NCBI GenBank assembly: GCA_030849805.1
Contig: JASANZ010002087.1
Location: 1 to 43,946, forward strand
Direction: 5' to 3'
Source: Sergeia podlipaevii
Lineage: Eukaryota > Euglenozoa > Kinetoplastea > Trypanosomatida > Trypanosomatidae
DNA: 43,946 nt
Part shown: positions 26,108-39,100 of the stretch, piece after piece
Numbering within the stretch: the stretch's first letter is position 1
Layout: every line of letters begins with the position of its first letter
The notes under the pieces: generated by a model
Seen by the model: the letters and a program-made list of their open reading frames with translations, nothing else
Told to the model about the DNA's origin: nothing
Database searches by the model: none
Translations under genes and position numbers: made by a program

Positions 26108-27113
26108 CGTTATTATATATATGTGACATTTCTCTGCTCATAACAGTAAGCGCTTGTATTGTTACTGGTGCGTGGAAAGTGATGGGGAAGATATATATAT
26201 AGAGAGAGAAGGGAGGAGAAGGAGGATAAGTAGAGATGGCAGGAAATGTATAGATTTCATTATTATTTTCACTCTTTCATTTTTTTTGTTTGTTTGTTTA
26301 CTTGAGACTGGGGAAGTTTTTGTCGTTGTTGTCCCTTCCTCCTTCATTTTTTTTTTTTTTTGCATGCTGCTCCTTTTTGCTCACTACAATATATATATGA
26401 GACGAAAAGAAAACAAAAGAATTTTTTTATATAGGCAATATGTTGAAATCTTGCTGTTTTGCTATCTTTCAATTGAAAGAGACGGTGAAGGACAACTTTC
26501 TTTTTATTTTGCGTTATCTCTGACTTTTGAGATCTCTTTCCCACTCAGTATGTGTTTGCTTTTCCATTTACTCCTATTTTTTCTAATTCATATAACAACA
26601 ATATTAGCATTGAAGGAGTTTTTTCTCTGCAGCGCGCATAGTGAAGTCACTGTGCAAATCTTGAAAATAGGATTATATTTTTTTTGTAGCGACAAGGAAA
26701 GAAAATTATACTAGAAAGCATATAGGGCGTGAATTTTCTTGTGATTACTGTTTCGATCTTCTTCTTTTTCTAGCACGCTGGAGTGAGTCCTTGCCAAAAG
26801 GGAAAATCAAAAGCGTAGTCCTGCGTGCATTTTTAGCACAGAAGAGAGAAAAAGAGATTTTAAGAAGGCGGTATTCAAGAACGTTTGTTTTTTATTAACA
26901 TACTTTTAGTGCACGTTGTTTTTTTTTGTGTGTGTGTACAATTTTACTTTGTTTTATTATTTGGCTATCACCGATTGCTTCGTTGGCCCCTATTTACGTG
27001 CTTTTTTTTTTCTTTTCTCTTGTGTGATGACACACAAAATCTCTTCTCTTTATGCCTATACTTTTAAGGCATACAAACGGGTGTTGTTTGTACTAGGACA
27101 TAATAATTAAAAA
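26108..27113 (+). other. Spacer upstream of the VPS13-like gene
   Basis: About 1 kb of T-rich sequence with short AT and AG repeats near 26191-26208 and a T16 run near 26347-26362. A 186-codon open frame at 26154-26714 has no early ATG and reads as Phe/Leu-rich low-complexity, so I do not call it. A pyrimidine tract and acceptor lie near 27002-27068. Confidence 0.6.
27002..27068 (+). promoter_or_regulatory. Predicted trans-splice acceptor for the VPS13-like gene
   Basis: A T-rich tract at 27002-27020 and a second C/T stretch at 27040-27065 are followed by the first AG at 27067-27068. The leader would be about 45 bases before ATG 27114. Confidence 0.55.
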
Positions 27114-30100
27114 ATGCTTGAGAAGCAGCTCTCCGCTATTTTGGCGTCCAATCTTGGTCACTTTATCTGCGATCTAAATGAGGAGCAACTAAGAATATCA
27201 TTATGGTCGGGAGATCTTGTTCTGCGTAATCTTCAGCTGCAGCCTGATATTGTAGAGCAGTTGGTTCCACTGTTGATGGGGCCTGGATCTGCTGGAGGCC
27301 AGGGATCTTCGTCTAATAGTAATCCATTTAACAGCAGTGGTGCAGACTGGGGAGGGAGCAATTCAAGCAGAAGTAACTACGAGGATCTCTACGCCGAGAA
27401 AACCGACTCACCCGCTGGTTCCTCAAGTTTTACATGGCGCTCGCATGAGGTGAGCTCTAGCACGCTGCTTTTCCCCTTCACCGTAGTGAAGGGCGTAATC
27501 GAAAAGCTCACTATCAGCATCCCATGGTCGACGCTTGATAGGGAACCCGTTAGCGTAGATGTGTGTGGGGTGGAGATTGTACTGGGACCTCTGCGCTGTC
27601 GTCCGTATGACGCTGAGGAGGAGCGCGCGCGTGAAGCCGCCATGAAGCAACAGCAACTGATGCGGTTTGAACGAGAACGACACACACTCTATGGCGATCA
27701 GCGTGGCCGCAGCAGTAGTGGCGACGGCTCCCACAACCACAGCGATACTATTAGCTACAGAGGAAGAAAATATTATGATGCTGCTGCGACTACAAGTGTT
27801 GAAAACAGCGAGAGCGAAGGTAGTTTGTTGAGCTCGCCTTTGTCGTATATGCAAAGCCTCCTTGAAACCATAAAGAGGAATATTTTTGTCCTAGTGAACG
27901 GTGTTAGCATACGCTACGTGTTTGATTACCCAGGCCTGCATCCTAGCCTTGCCATGGCAGCCTCACTGTGGGTTGACAAAATTAGCGTAACGACAACAGA
28001 CGACTCGTTTGAGGGGCGTTTTATTGTCGACCTCACCATGCCAGTGTGTAAGTCGATTGCCGCCGAGGGCATTAAGGTGGCTGTGCATACAGCAAAGAAG
28101 CACGACGCCGACGCAGGCATAAGAGCAACGGTGATGCCCATCCACAACTGTGCGGGGCGGTTTGAACACTTCTCTCGCGCGTGGGAATGTACGCACACCC
28201 TTATGGAACTGGACGATATGCACGTGCAAGTGAAGCTAACTGGGTCGAGCAGTGCTGCTCGCCAAGATAATAATAGCAACGCCAACAGCAGCTCTGCAGA
28301 CACACCTGGTGGAGGAGCACACAGAAACAGTGCTCCTTTGCCTCCTCATGCAGAACTGCTAGTATCGCTTGGAAACACTCTTCAGTCGCACTTGACCTTC
28401 GGTGCCATTCGAGACACATTAGCGCTTTATGAGTCACTATGGCTTGGTGGTCTTGCCAGTGCCCCATATCGTAAATTTCTACATCTTCTTTCCTCGGATA
28501 ACTCAAGTACAGGTATCACTGGTGCAGCCCCTACGCAGGGAAGCCAAGATCTTCGGTATACGCTTCCACAGGATCGTAGTCGGCTCTCCACTGGACACAC
28601 TGGTGCTGCTCCTTTTGCGAGCCCATCACCCAGGACGATGGCACGTAGACGGTGGGCATTTGCTACCATTTGTGTTTTGGACAGCGTGCGTCGGTTGCGA
28701 CGGATGGGAGGTCAGCACACTCTCCAGGCATCGCTCGTCACTCTGGGTGCCTTGCGAAGGTCTTATTGTGGCCTGTGGAAGCGGTATCAACTGGTCTCAT
28801 GGCTACCCTCTCTAACTGAGGAGGAAAGAGTGGAGCTTGTGCGTATAGAACGTGAACTCACCTTGGAACAGGCAACCTTTTTTCGATGTCTAGCGTATGC
28901 GGAACTAACTTGTGAGAAGGAGATGGACACACAGCAGAAGGCATGGATTGCTGAGGTAGTGCAGCGCAAGCGCGGGCTTTCCGCCGCTGCAGCAGTACCT
29001 ACTGGCGAAAAGGCGCAGAAAACTGAAGTGAAGCGCGGAGGTGGAAGGCTGTGGGCGTGGCTAAGGCGTGGTGGAGGCGGCGCCGCCGCAGCTGCACAGG
29101 GTGTAGATGAAAGCGAGGAGAAGGAGATGTCAACAGACGCAATGCGCAAGGCCATTGCGGCTCACGTGGCATCACGGCTGTGTACTGCGCTTCAAGCTGA
29201 GTGGGAAGCAGGCAAGCTTTTTCTCGCGGCTTCTGGCCTCTCACCCACAACCATGACAGAGTCAATAGACACTGGTAACGCGGATGGCGGTGATGATGGT
29301 TCTCAGCAGCGGCACAGCGGAGTTGCACAGCCGCCGTTACTACCGCCGCGGCACCGTGCGTATGGGCCGCAGCGGCGCCTAATTCTTCGTGTACTGTGTC
29401 GCTCGATGCGTTTTACTCTTCTCCCGGCGTATTGTACAACGAGTGCGACGCGAGAAAGACGAGGCCCTCGCCCTTGTGACACCATTTTCCGTCACATGAG
29501 GCAACGCTTTGAACTTGAATTAGGCAATGTGGAACTCTTCATCAACACAGCGCAGCAGCCACGCGATGATCGCGCGTCCATTTCGTTCTTTGTTCGTGAG
29601 GTAGCCATGGGGTTTTCAGGAGTCTTTAATACCCCTCTTCTACGGTGCGGTGACACCTCCTCAGCGGACGGCTCAAAGGCTGATGGCGGTTTCAGCAGCG
29701 CCAGGGAAGACTGGTTGGTGATCAAGCAAAATGCCACCCGCACGTGCATGTCGGTCGTTGTCGCACCCACAACAGTACTTTTGCGGCCACTGCACGAGCT
29801 GTCGTGGTGGGCGGCGGAACTCCACTCCTTTTTGCGGTATCTTCGTGATCAAAGTGGGGACACCAGTTCTGTTCTTACAAGCTTTACGTCGTCAGGGCCG
29901 GGGACAGTTCCGGGTGTCAAGGCGGCAAGGCCTCTCTCTATGCGCACGTGCATTGGCATCCCCCGCGTCGCGCTCACCATTCGCTCCCTTGAGCTTCTTT
30001 TGCCTCTTAGTGCACACGACTTTACATTTGAGGATCTTCGCCCGTTCACCGCCACCAGCACGGCTGCCACTCTCCCATCTCCATCCCACTCATCTCGTGC

Positions 30101-33100
30101 AGCACCTGCATCCCCTTGCAAGGCTAGCTCTTCTTTTGACATTAGTCCTGCCGGTGAAGAGAGCCCTGAGCACGAGGACTCTGCTCCTTCACTGCTCGCC
30201 GCCCCAAGTACTGGAGGAGGAGGAAACAGCACAACGTCCTATGCAGAACGATATTTTCTGCGTGGTACGCCGTGTATTGTGCTGACAATTCCTATGATAC
30301 GCGCGTCTAACCTCTGTGGGTCTGAGCGTCGCTTTGTTCATGAGGAACAGCAGCAGCAGAGCTGCAGTGGCACCGACAACAACAACAATAGTAGGAGAGA
30401 AGAGGAAGAAGAAGTGTATGTGCGTGTCGGCGATGATCTGAAGCCGGTTCGGATGATGTGCCAGCGTGGCTACGATCCAGTGCGTGTGTGTTGGTTGCCT
30501 CACGCAGATATTTTTTCTTTCCCCTTGTTGGAGCTTCTTGCCAGTACACGCAAAATTGCCCTTGGGGTAGAGAGCAGTCTTGAGGTGTCACTTGACCCCA
30601 CCGTTCTTGAACTTCTCAACGACAACTACTTCAAACCATACGCTCTACACGGGGAAGAGTCTCACACACATCGTGCGCAGTCGTTTATCACAAACGTGTG
30701 CTGCAGCGGAGACAATTGGGTGTTTGCCTCTGCTGGAGAGGTGCTGCTGCATGGCGATACCGCCGTCACGTGTGCTCCAGAAGATGGTCGCTACTACGCT
30801 GAGCTTCTGTTCAGCTGGCTAAAAAGAAAAGAGGAGAGCAGCTGGTCAGTTCAGGCACAGCGAGAAGCAGAGGCGAGTGGCAGAGCGTCAGTGGTTGGTG
30901 CCACTGCTTCCACCGTGCCTTTCAACGACACTGTCGCCTTCTCCAAGTGGGGATGGCAGCTAGCGGCGTACATTCGACTTGTGCGTCTCACCGTGCTTAG
31001 CAAGAGTGGCGAGGACTTGGTCGAGGTGGAGTTGATGAACCCGTCCGAGTTCCCACACGCATCATTGCCATATCGGGACGCCTTTTCAGTTTTCGACGCA
31101 GGGAGTCACGCCGTGGAGCTGTTGTGGGACACTTGCAGTCCCGCTGCGTCACCCTGTGTTGGCAGCGGCATCTCTCAGAACGCCTGTGCGGGTGCACGTG
31201 TGCTATTTGCGCCAGATATCTCCATCACCACCGCGCTAGGGCGGACATTGGCTGCGATGGAGCAGCTCGCTGTACGGGTGCAACGAGTGGCTCCTGTCCA
31301 TCAGCAGCAGCAGCAGCAACAGGGTACCAGTGAAAACGAAGGTAGTGAGAGATGGAGCGAGGCAGCAGCGACTGTGGCGGAAACCGAAGTATCCAGCTGG
31401 AGCATCACAGGCGATCGCATGTCCTTTTTTTTCGTGCCAGAGGCGGTGGAACTTCTTGAGACTGTGGTCGGTGCTCTCAAAACAACCAACTTTGCTCCAA
31501 CACCATGGAGCAGCTCTTGGTCGGACGGCGGGAGTGGCAAGACGAAGAAACAAAATGAGAAGCCCCTGGCATTGCACGTTGCCTTAAATCACATGTTTGT
31601 TCAGATGCCTGTGAGCCGCAACAGTGATGAGGTATTCAGCGCTCTATCGGCTGATCTCGAGACGATTGCCGTCGGTGTCAGCAGAAATAACGTCGCGGGA
31701 CTACGAGTTACCCTTTCTGGTACCGTAGTGCAGGCACTCAGAGTGGAGGAAGAAGCATATGGGCAGGACCCGACCTACTTTGCACTGGTCGGCCACAGCT
31801 CCGGCATCCGTGGGGAGGCGGAGCAGCGCATGAAGTTCTCCCTGGAGTTTCACAAACCAGCTCGGAGCAGTTCAAGTACCGGGCCTGCACCGCCACCATC
31901 CGCCACGTTTGCTGCGCATGGAGGCCACGTGTGTGTGTACCTGCCCTTTGTTCTGCAGTGTGTGAGTGCCGTCAGAGACGCGCCGTACACCACTTTGATG
32001 GAAATACGACATTCAGCGGTGTGTGCCAGAGGGTTCAGCAAAAGAAAGCAAGGCAACCTTCCTCTCTATGGGAGACGATCTTCCGAGACGGCACGCTCTT
32101 CCCTTTTGCGCTCACAGCAGGAACAAGAAAGAAGTGAATTTGTCAAAGGAGGACCCCCATCTATTGTCGAGGACGCGGCAGCAACAACTACGGTGGGAAA
32201 GCACAAGGAAACACCAATGGCGTTCACAGGCTTTTTCAACAACGTGGAAGTCTTTATTGCGACTGATGCACGTCAGCCTGTGGATGTTTCGAACGACGAC
32301 ACCTTCTTTTATCTTCACGTCGGCGGCTTTGACATAACTGTGAGTGAGCATCGAAGCAGTGCTCAGTACCCACAGCAACAGATCAGCGTGCGGCGCAGGG
32401 TGTCACTAAGACTGCGGGATACGGTCTACATGGCCTCCACCGAAGGCACTCTCTCTCCTATGGTGCCTGAGATGCAGGCTGTCATAGACACCGCCGTTGT
32501 TCTTATTCCACAAGACGATCTCAGCGACTACAGCTATGTGGAAGGCGGACGCAAGGACGTCTCTATTTTGATTCGCCTGCATCCTCACCACAGCGCCGCT
32601 TCAGCCCCAGGAGAAGGAGGAGGAGGGATATCTGCTGTGCCAGGCATCGACGTCCTGCTATCACCGAGCCGCACTGCTGCTCTCACCGAGGCCGTCGCCC
32701 TTAACCTTATGTGTCCCACCTTTTCTTCAGACACCGCTCTACACACTGCCGGGGCGAGCACAGCACCGAGCGGCGCGGCATATGGCAATACTCTTTGCCG
32801 TGATGAATCATGTTATGCACCAGAAACCAGTGGTCATGATAGGCAGGCGACGCCACCCCCGCCAGCAGCAAATGGACGTCACCCACCTCCCGCTGTTGTG
32901 CTCATGATACTCGTGCCCTCCGTGCGTCTTGCAATTGGTAGTGCAGACACTCGCGTCTTCTCGATGGAGGTTGCAGGTGGAGCCCGCTACTACCGAGCCA
33001 GTGGGGGACCGTGGGCACGATGCCCTGTGCAGAATATGCAGTTTCGTGGTGTGCGGCTGTCTGAGCTGCGGTACGCTGCCGCTGTAGGAGATGAGGGTAT

Positions 33101-36100
33101 CAGAGACAGCACCACCGGCAGTTCTTCGATTCCAATGTTTGCAGTGAACCGCGTTGGTCTCAAGCTGGCCGCCATACCAGCCTCTGATATGGGGGGCACA
33201 GGGCGAAGTAACTGCATGCGTATCGACGTGGTTGCGGACTCGCCAACACTTCACCTCAGTGAAGCAGCTGCGTGGGCGAGCATACGAGGATGCGTTCTGA
33301 CACCGCATGTGATGCAGGGCTTACGAGCGCGGCGGTGGCGACCTAGTAATAGCCAGAGCGCGGTGGACAGCTTTCCCGCCTCACGTGGGGAGTCTGTCAG
33401 TACTGTGGCCACCGGCGCCGAGTACGTGCCCGCACCTGCAATCGTCGCTGCTGCTAGCGCTGGGCGTGCGCTTCCTACAGGTGTGGTCCTTGAGCTCACT
33501 GGAGTGCTCCGTGATATCTCTATCCTGCTGTATGACGCCAAAGCCAGTGAAGATGGGGGGGCAGGTGATACGAAGGTCTCCAAGCTTGGTGCGGAGCTGG
33601 CGACGCTGCAGTGCCCAGCAATACGCTTGCATTGCCGTCAGCTCGATGAAGGAGCGGCAACGATTCGCATCAGTGCATCCGATCGCATCTCCCTCGTGGC
33701 GCCGGTGGGGGGAGCTGCTGCTCCATCAGCGTCTGGCAGCAACCTTAGCTTCTCTGCCAATCGTAGCGGTGGCTCTGTGTTAGTGCCCGCGGTTGCTGCA
33801 CCGCTGGCGCTCATTCAATGGATGGAAAAACAACGACCAGAGGATAACTACATCGATGTGAACATTGTACGCACTCCCAGATCTATTGCACATCCAAGTT
33901 TTGCAACGCCTCCAGACTTGCCGCCACCTCAACAGTATCACACAACCGTAAACGTGTGTGTGGCGCGTCTGTGTGTCATCGCGCACGTAAAGCCTTGGCG
34001 TGAGGCAGCACTGGTGCTGAGGCGCGAGCTGCCGGTGCTTTTCAAGGCTTTGAATCCATTGGATGGTCAATCGTCGCTATCTTCGGTATACACGGCCCCT
34101 GCCCAGTTCCCAGATTTGTTGCAGCAACCGCAGGATCAAGAGGATTGCCGGCCGCACGTCAGCGAAGGAGCTGGCAGAGGCGCTGTACCTGAGGTGAATG
34201 CGCGCTTGATGGATTTCCGCGTACTTGCCCCTCCTCCTTCTGTAACTTCGATCACGCTTTTGCCTGACATGGGAAGCTCTCTCGAAGATGCCTGGTGCTT
34301 GCATGTGAGTGAGACCTCTGTTAACGTTCAACTCAAGCCTCAGTGCCAGCCCATACCACGGGCAAAGAATATGGCCGATGACTCCCAGCCACTGTTTGAG
34401 CGTACAGTTAGCTCCGTGTGCCTCTCCATTACTCTCAGCAGCCCGCAACTTATTCTGTGTCCCACGGTGTACCCGTTGGTGCTGCCAACCATTCTGCTTC
34501 GCGCGTGCTTCCCGCTCCAACACACTCTTGCCACCACTGTAGCAGCAGAGGCAGCGGTGCCTGATGGAAAAGCACAGATCAAGGAGGCCTATCGCGCAAT
34601 AGATGAGCAGCTGCTTCGCATGCAGTTGCACGTTGAAACTCGCAATGCCTCCGCTTTATACTTTTCCACTGCGCACGTGCCGAAGATCTGTCGGCTCATC
34701 ACATTGGTAATAGACGCTATTTCCAGCGGCACACACGGCAGCAGTAGCAATGGCAACAACGGGCAGAGCAGTAGACACGCAACACCCCCGTCTTCACTAG
34801 CGTCGTCGTCGTCGTCGTCCAAGAATGCGCAGCAGTACACCATCGTACTCAGTCGCATTACGCTGTGCTTGACAGAAGACACAAAGGCAATGGTCCCATG
34901 GAAAGATGCCCTGCCTGACTGCGTGCTCGGACGCGTACGCATAGAAGACGCTCTTGCTGTTACCATCACTCGAAACCAGCCTCAAGAGGAGACGTGTAGT
35001 GCTTCAGCGGTCAGTTCAAGGATGGAGGTGGAGGGGGAGGAAAAATCTAATTTGAACATTGGCGTAGCGCTTGTGCGCCAGTTTGCCGTGTGCGACGGCG
35101 ATGGATCTGCCATTCTTTATGACCGCGACACCGGCGTGGAGCTTACCGCTGCAAGTGATGGCGTCAAGTCGATGCAGCAATCAGTCGCTGCCACCACCAA
35201 TACCACCAACTCTTTGTCTGACTGTGCGGTGTACGTGTCGGTTGATGTCTATGCAAAACGCGTGGACGTGCTCGCGTGGGTGAGAGATATTGATGTCAAC
35301 GTAACTGACATTGCGATTGCCTCTAGTCGGCGCATTATCGACTTCTCACAGGAAGTTGTCGAGCATATCGTTGACGCCGTACGAGCTGCTTCAAAATCGT
35401 TTTCCCCGTCCGCCACGAGTGCACTTTCTATAACTGGGGACCTGCGTAGTGTCTCACTGCTGATTGAGAATGCTGCCACAGTGCAAGTAAGAAGCACACA
35501 CCTCTCCCTTTGCACGAACAACACGGTGGAGTCCACCTCAGCGAGTAGCGCTTCGTGGACACTGTCATCCTTTACTGTTGGTAGCGTCTCATTATTCGCA
35601 GCAGCAGCAGCAGCCTCTCAGAACGTGGACCGAACGCTGATGGTGCACCTGGGCAATATTCGCATTTCCCATAAGAACAGCAGTCACTTTGCAACGCCGC
35701 AGATTCCGAATCTCCGTCAAGAGCTGCAACAGCAACAGCAAGAGAAGGGCTGGGAAGTGTGCGTGCACGGCTGCTTTATAAACAACTACGACGCTTACTT
35801 TTTCGCCACGCTGATGGGTAGTGTGGCTGCTGTGAAGAACTCTGTTGTGCGCCACCTAGCCCCCATGGTGTCCCAGAAACAAGAGCAACAACAAGACCTG
35901 CCTCGTCTGAGCATGAGCGTCGTTCTGGAGGAGCCACGACTTCGACTATACGCGACGGCAGCAACAAGGGCAATCTCACAGGCTGGGGTATTATGCAGGA
36001 TGACGGCGCCAGAAGAAGGCTATGGCTGTTTGGAGGTTGCTTTTCCGACCATTGTGGCACACATGACTCACGCGTCCGCAGACGCGCACGCCACCACGAT

Positions 36101-39100
36101 GAAACTAGAAGCAGAAGATGGCATCATCACTTTTGCAGCGGTTTCTTCCATCAAGACAAACAACAGCGGCAGTAGTCATAGCGCAGAACTAACGACGTTG
36201 GTGGAGAAGTTTGGCGTCTCTGTTGTTGTGGAAGTGGGTTCTCAGCAACGGACCCGCTCTGTTGCGGTGCGTCTCAGTGAAGTCCGTCTGTATGCCCCCT
36301 CCGGGTCTGTGCTTGAGCAATGCGCGGAGGCGCTGACACAGGCCGCACTGTCCATTACGCGTCGGAAGAGGCGCACCTTGGTTGCATCTGCTGCTATCGC
36401 TATGAATTATACGGGTGATGGAGCAGATGATGATCGGGAGGAGGACGGAGGCGACGACCTACAGAGGAGTTATCGTCTCACCGTGCAGGTGCCCCTTCTG
36501 GCTATGTATCTGTGCGCTGCGAGTGAAGCGCACGATTCTTCGAGTCAAGCAAGAGTCCTCTGTGGCGTGCATGTGCATCAGCTCGCCGTGGAGCTTGCAG
36601 GCGGTGCACGTAGTCAGGTACGTCTTCTTCAAATCTCCCACGTGGAGAGTAGCGTCGGTGCTGAGATGGATCACAGATTCCTGGTCATTCGCGCTGAAGC
36701 ACCAACACTGCCACAGGTATCACGGTCTCCACCACTATCATCTGTCCGGTCGACGCCCTCCGCCTCATCCAGCGCTACTCTCGACCCCTCCTATCAGGTT
36801 GCTCTGTATCTTCGTCACGAACGACTGCTGATTGTTCCTGAGCCTGCTGATGCCCTGCAGCAGTTCTCACAAAAGCAATTGGTGATTGGCCGATTGCACG
36901 CAATGGAGGTGGGAGCCTCGCCTCAGCTGCTGGATTTTTTGAATGTAAAAGTACTCTCATGCATAGCGGCAGGCGTTACTGCTGCAAGACACGCCCCATC
37001 GCACTCTGAGGCGACCTTCTCGCTACCCTCCTTGCCTGCTTCCCTTGCGGCCACGGTGCGAGGCCCCATTGCCCCGTCGCCAGCACTGATAGAAGGACTG
37101 AACGAGTGGGTGGGTCGCACGCTGTATGTTCGCGGTACCTCACTGTGTCTAGACGCGGATTTCATCCTCGGTGGCCGAAACGGAGCCCGTCTGCGATTTG
37201 TCAAGACACCACTCCGGCCGGAGAAACCCCATCCTACAAACGTGATCACTGTGCGGAGCGTTAACAACGCACGTCTGGTGTTGTCCAAAGCGTCAAGCGC
37301 TGACGGGACCGAGGAACCTCCAATTGTGATTGAAGATGGCCTCACGGTGTGCGTTGAGCACACCAGCATCGTCGTGGAGCCGTTAGAGGGCAGCGGAATC
37401 CCTAGAGACGTGAAGGACTACGTCTTGCTTGGTGACCGCTCTCTCTTTATGGTTGCCTCGTCGTCTATCACAGCAGTGTCTAGTAAACCAGCGCAGCCCC
37501 ATTCCCATGGCAACAATGGAGCCGGCTTGCAGAAGGATCAGACGCATCGTCCCCGCGTGCTGGTGAACTGGGAGGTGAATCTTTCTGCGTGCATCAAGGC
37601 GCGGCTGTGTACACAGCACCAGGTGATTACACTCACCGCAGACGCCGGAGGTGAATACTCTTGCCAGCGTGTGTGCGACGGTGTGTTGGGTGATGTCCTC
37701 GAGTACGTTGATGAACGCGGCGAGTTTGGGGTATCGCGATGGGCACTTGCTTACAACGACGCGGTTCCTATCACTATGACGGAGGGCTCCATCTCTGCTA
37801 CCATCCAGCAGTGCAAGTCCAGCAAGAAAGTGGCACAGTCTGAAAAGAGGACTAGCATTGTTGCCGCGGTGCAAGTGGTCTTGCCAGAGACGCGCCTTGC
37901 GATTTCATTGTCGCAGCTGTCATTGATTGCTGATATGTTCGCACAAGTGCATTTGGGGTGTGCACACGTGGGCAGTGTACTAGGCTCTAGAAGCCACCGC
38001 CCCTCCTTTCCGTCTACCACGCATCGAAGACAAGTGATTGTCGGTGAGGATGGTGTACAGCCGAGTTTTGAGCTGTCCTTTACAGCACCCTGTATGGAGG
38101 TGGTCGTTTTCAATGGGTTTTTCAAGCGTGAGCTAACGTTAACAGTGAGCAACGTGGCTTTACAGGTACGTGGAGAGCGCGGTCCTCTGCTCCAGTCCTC
38201 CTTTGCAGGCTCTGGGACGCTTTCGGTTCTACTGTGCGATCACCCCGCGCTCTCGCTGTGCACATCGCCGTCATTGGGAGAACATGGTGGTGTTAGCGAA
38301 CCGGAAGTCAGTTTGTCCCCATCGTATGTGAGTGAAGAAGCTCATGCATCTGTAGATGCTTCGCGGACGCCGCTGCGCACTCTTGCGCGCCTTTCTCCGG
38401 AGCTTGTTTTTGAACGAAATGTGGTCTTCGCCAACGGTTCTGTTGGAGGATCCTCTTTGACGGCTTCGGTAGTGTGTGCAGATGCGGAATTCACCATCCC
38501 CACTGCTGCGGCGCTGCGCCTCGCCGGGCAGTGGCAGCGTTGCATGCCTGAGGTTGCCGCTGAGTTCTCCTTTTCGAATCAACTCGGTGTGCCTTTGCTG
38601 CTGCTTAGCGAGGTGTCTAGCATGGAGCAGCCAGTGCGGTTTTGTGCACTTGCCCCTCTTAACTTTCGTCAGCAGGAAGAGGGCCTGACAAAGCCATCCT
38701 CCGGTCTCTTTCGATATGGTCAGACGCAATGCCGACTTGTCATTGGTGATGAATCAAAACTTCTAGCACCTCAGCAGCAGCACGGCGGCTGTGGCCCCAG
38801 CGGCAGTGTCCCTAGCTACCAGTACGTACGCAGCCTGGGCTCCCCTGTGGACCTTTCAGAGCTACGCAGAGGCACTGTTCATCGTGTGCCGCTCGGAACA
38901 AGCGCTGGTGGTCTTCTAGATGCTGTCTTTCGGCTTGATAGTGGTATCGTCAGCAACATGGAAAGGATGAAGAACGAGAAGGGTTGTGGTGGTGGTAGTG
39001 GGGCCATTCATATCACGACCCCAGTGCTGCTTCGCAACGAACTGCCAGGGCGTGTGGTGGACTTTGCTCCTGGAAGTGGCAGCGGTATCGATAGCAACGT

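Noticed and set aside
26154..26714. 186-codon open frame in the spacer before the VPS13-like gene
   Set aside because: It begins at TTG, has no early ATG, and its translation is Phe/Leu/Ile runs expected from T-rich DNA.
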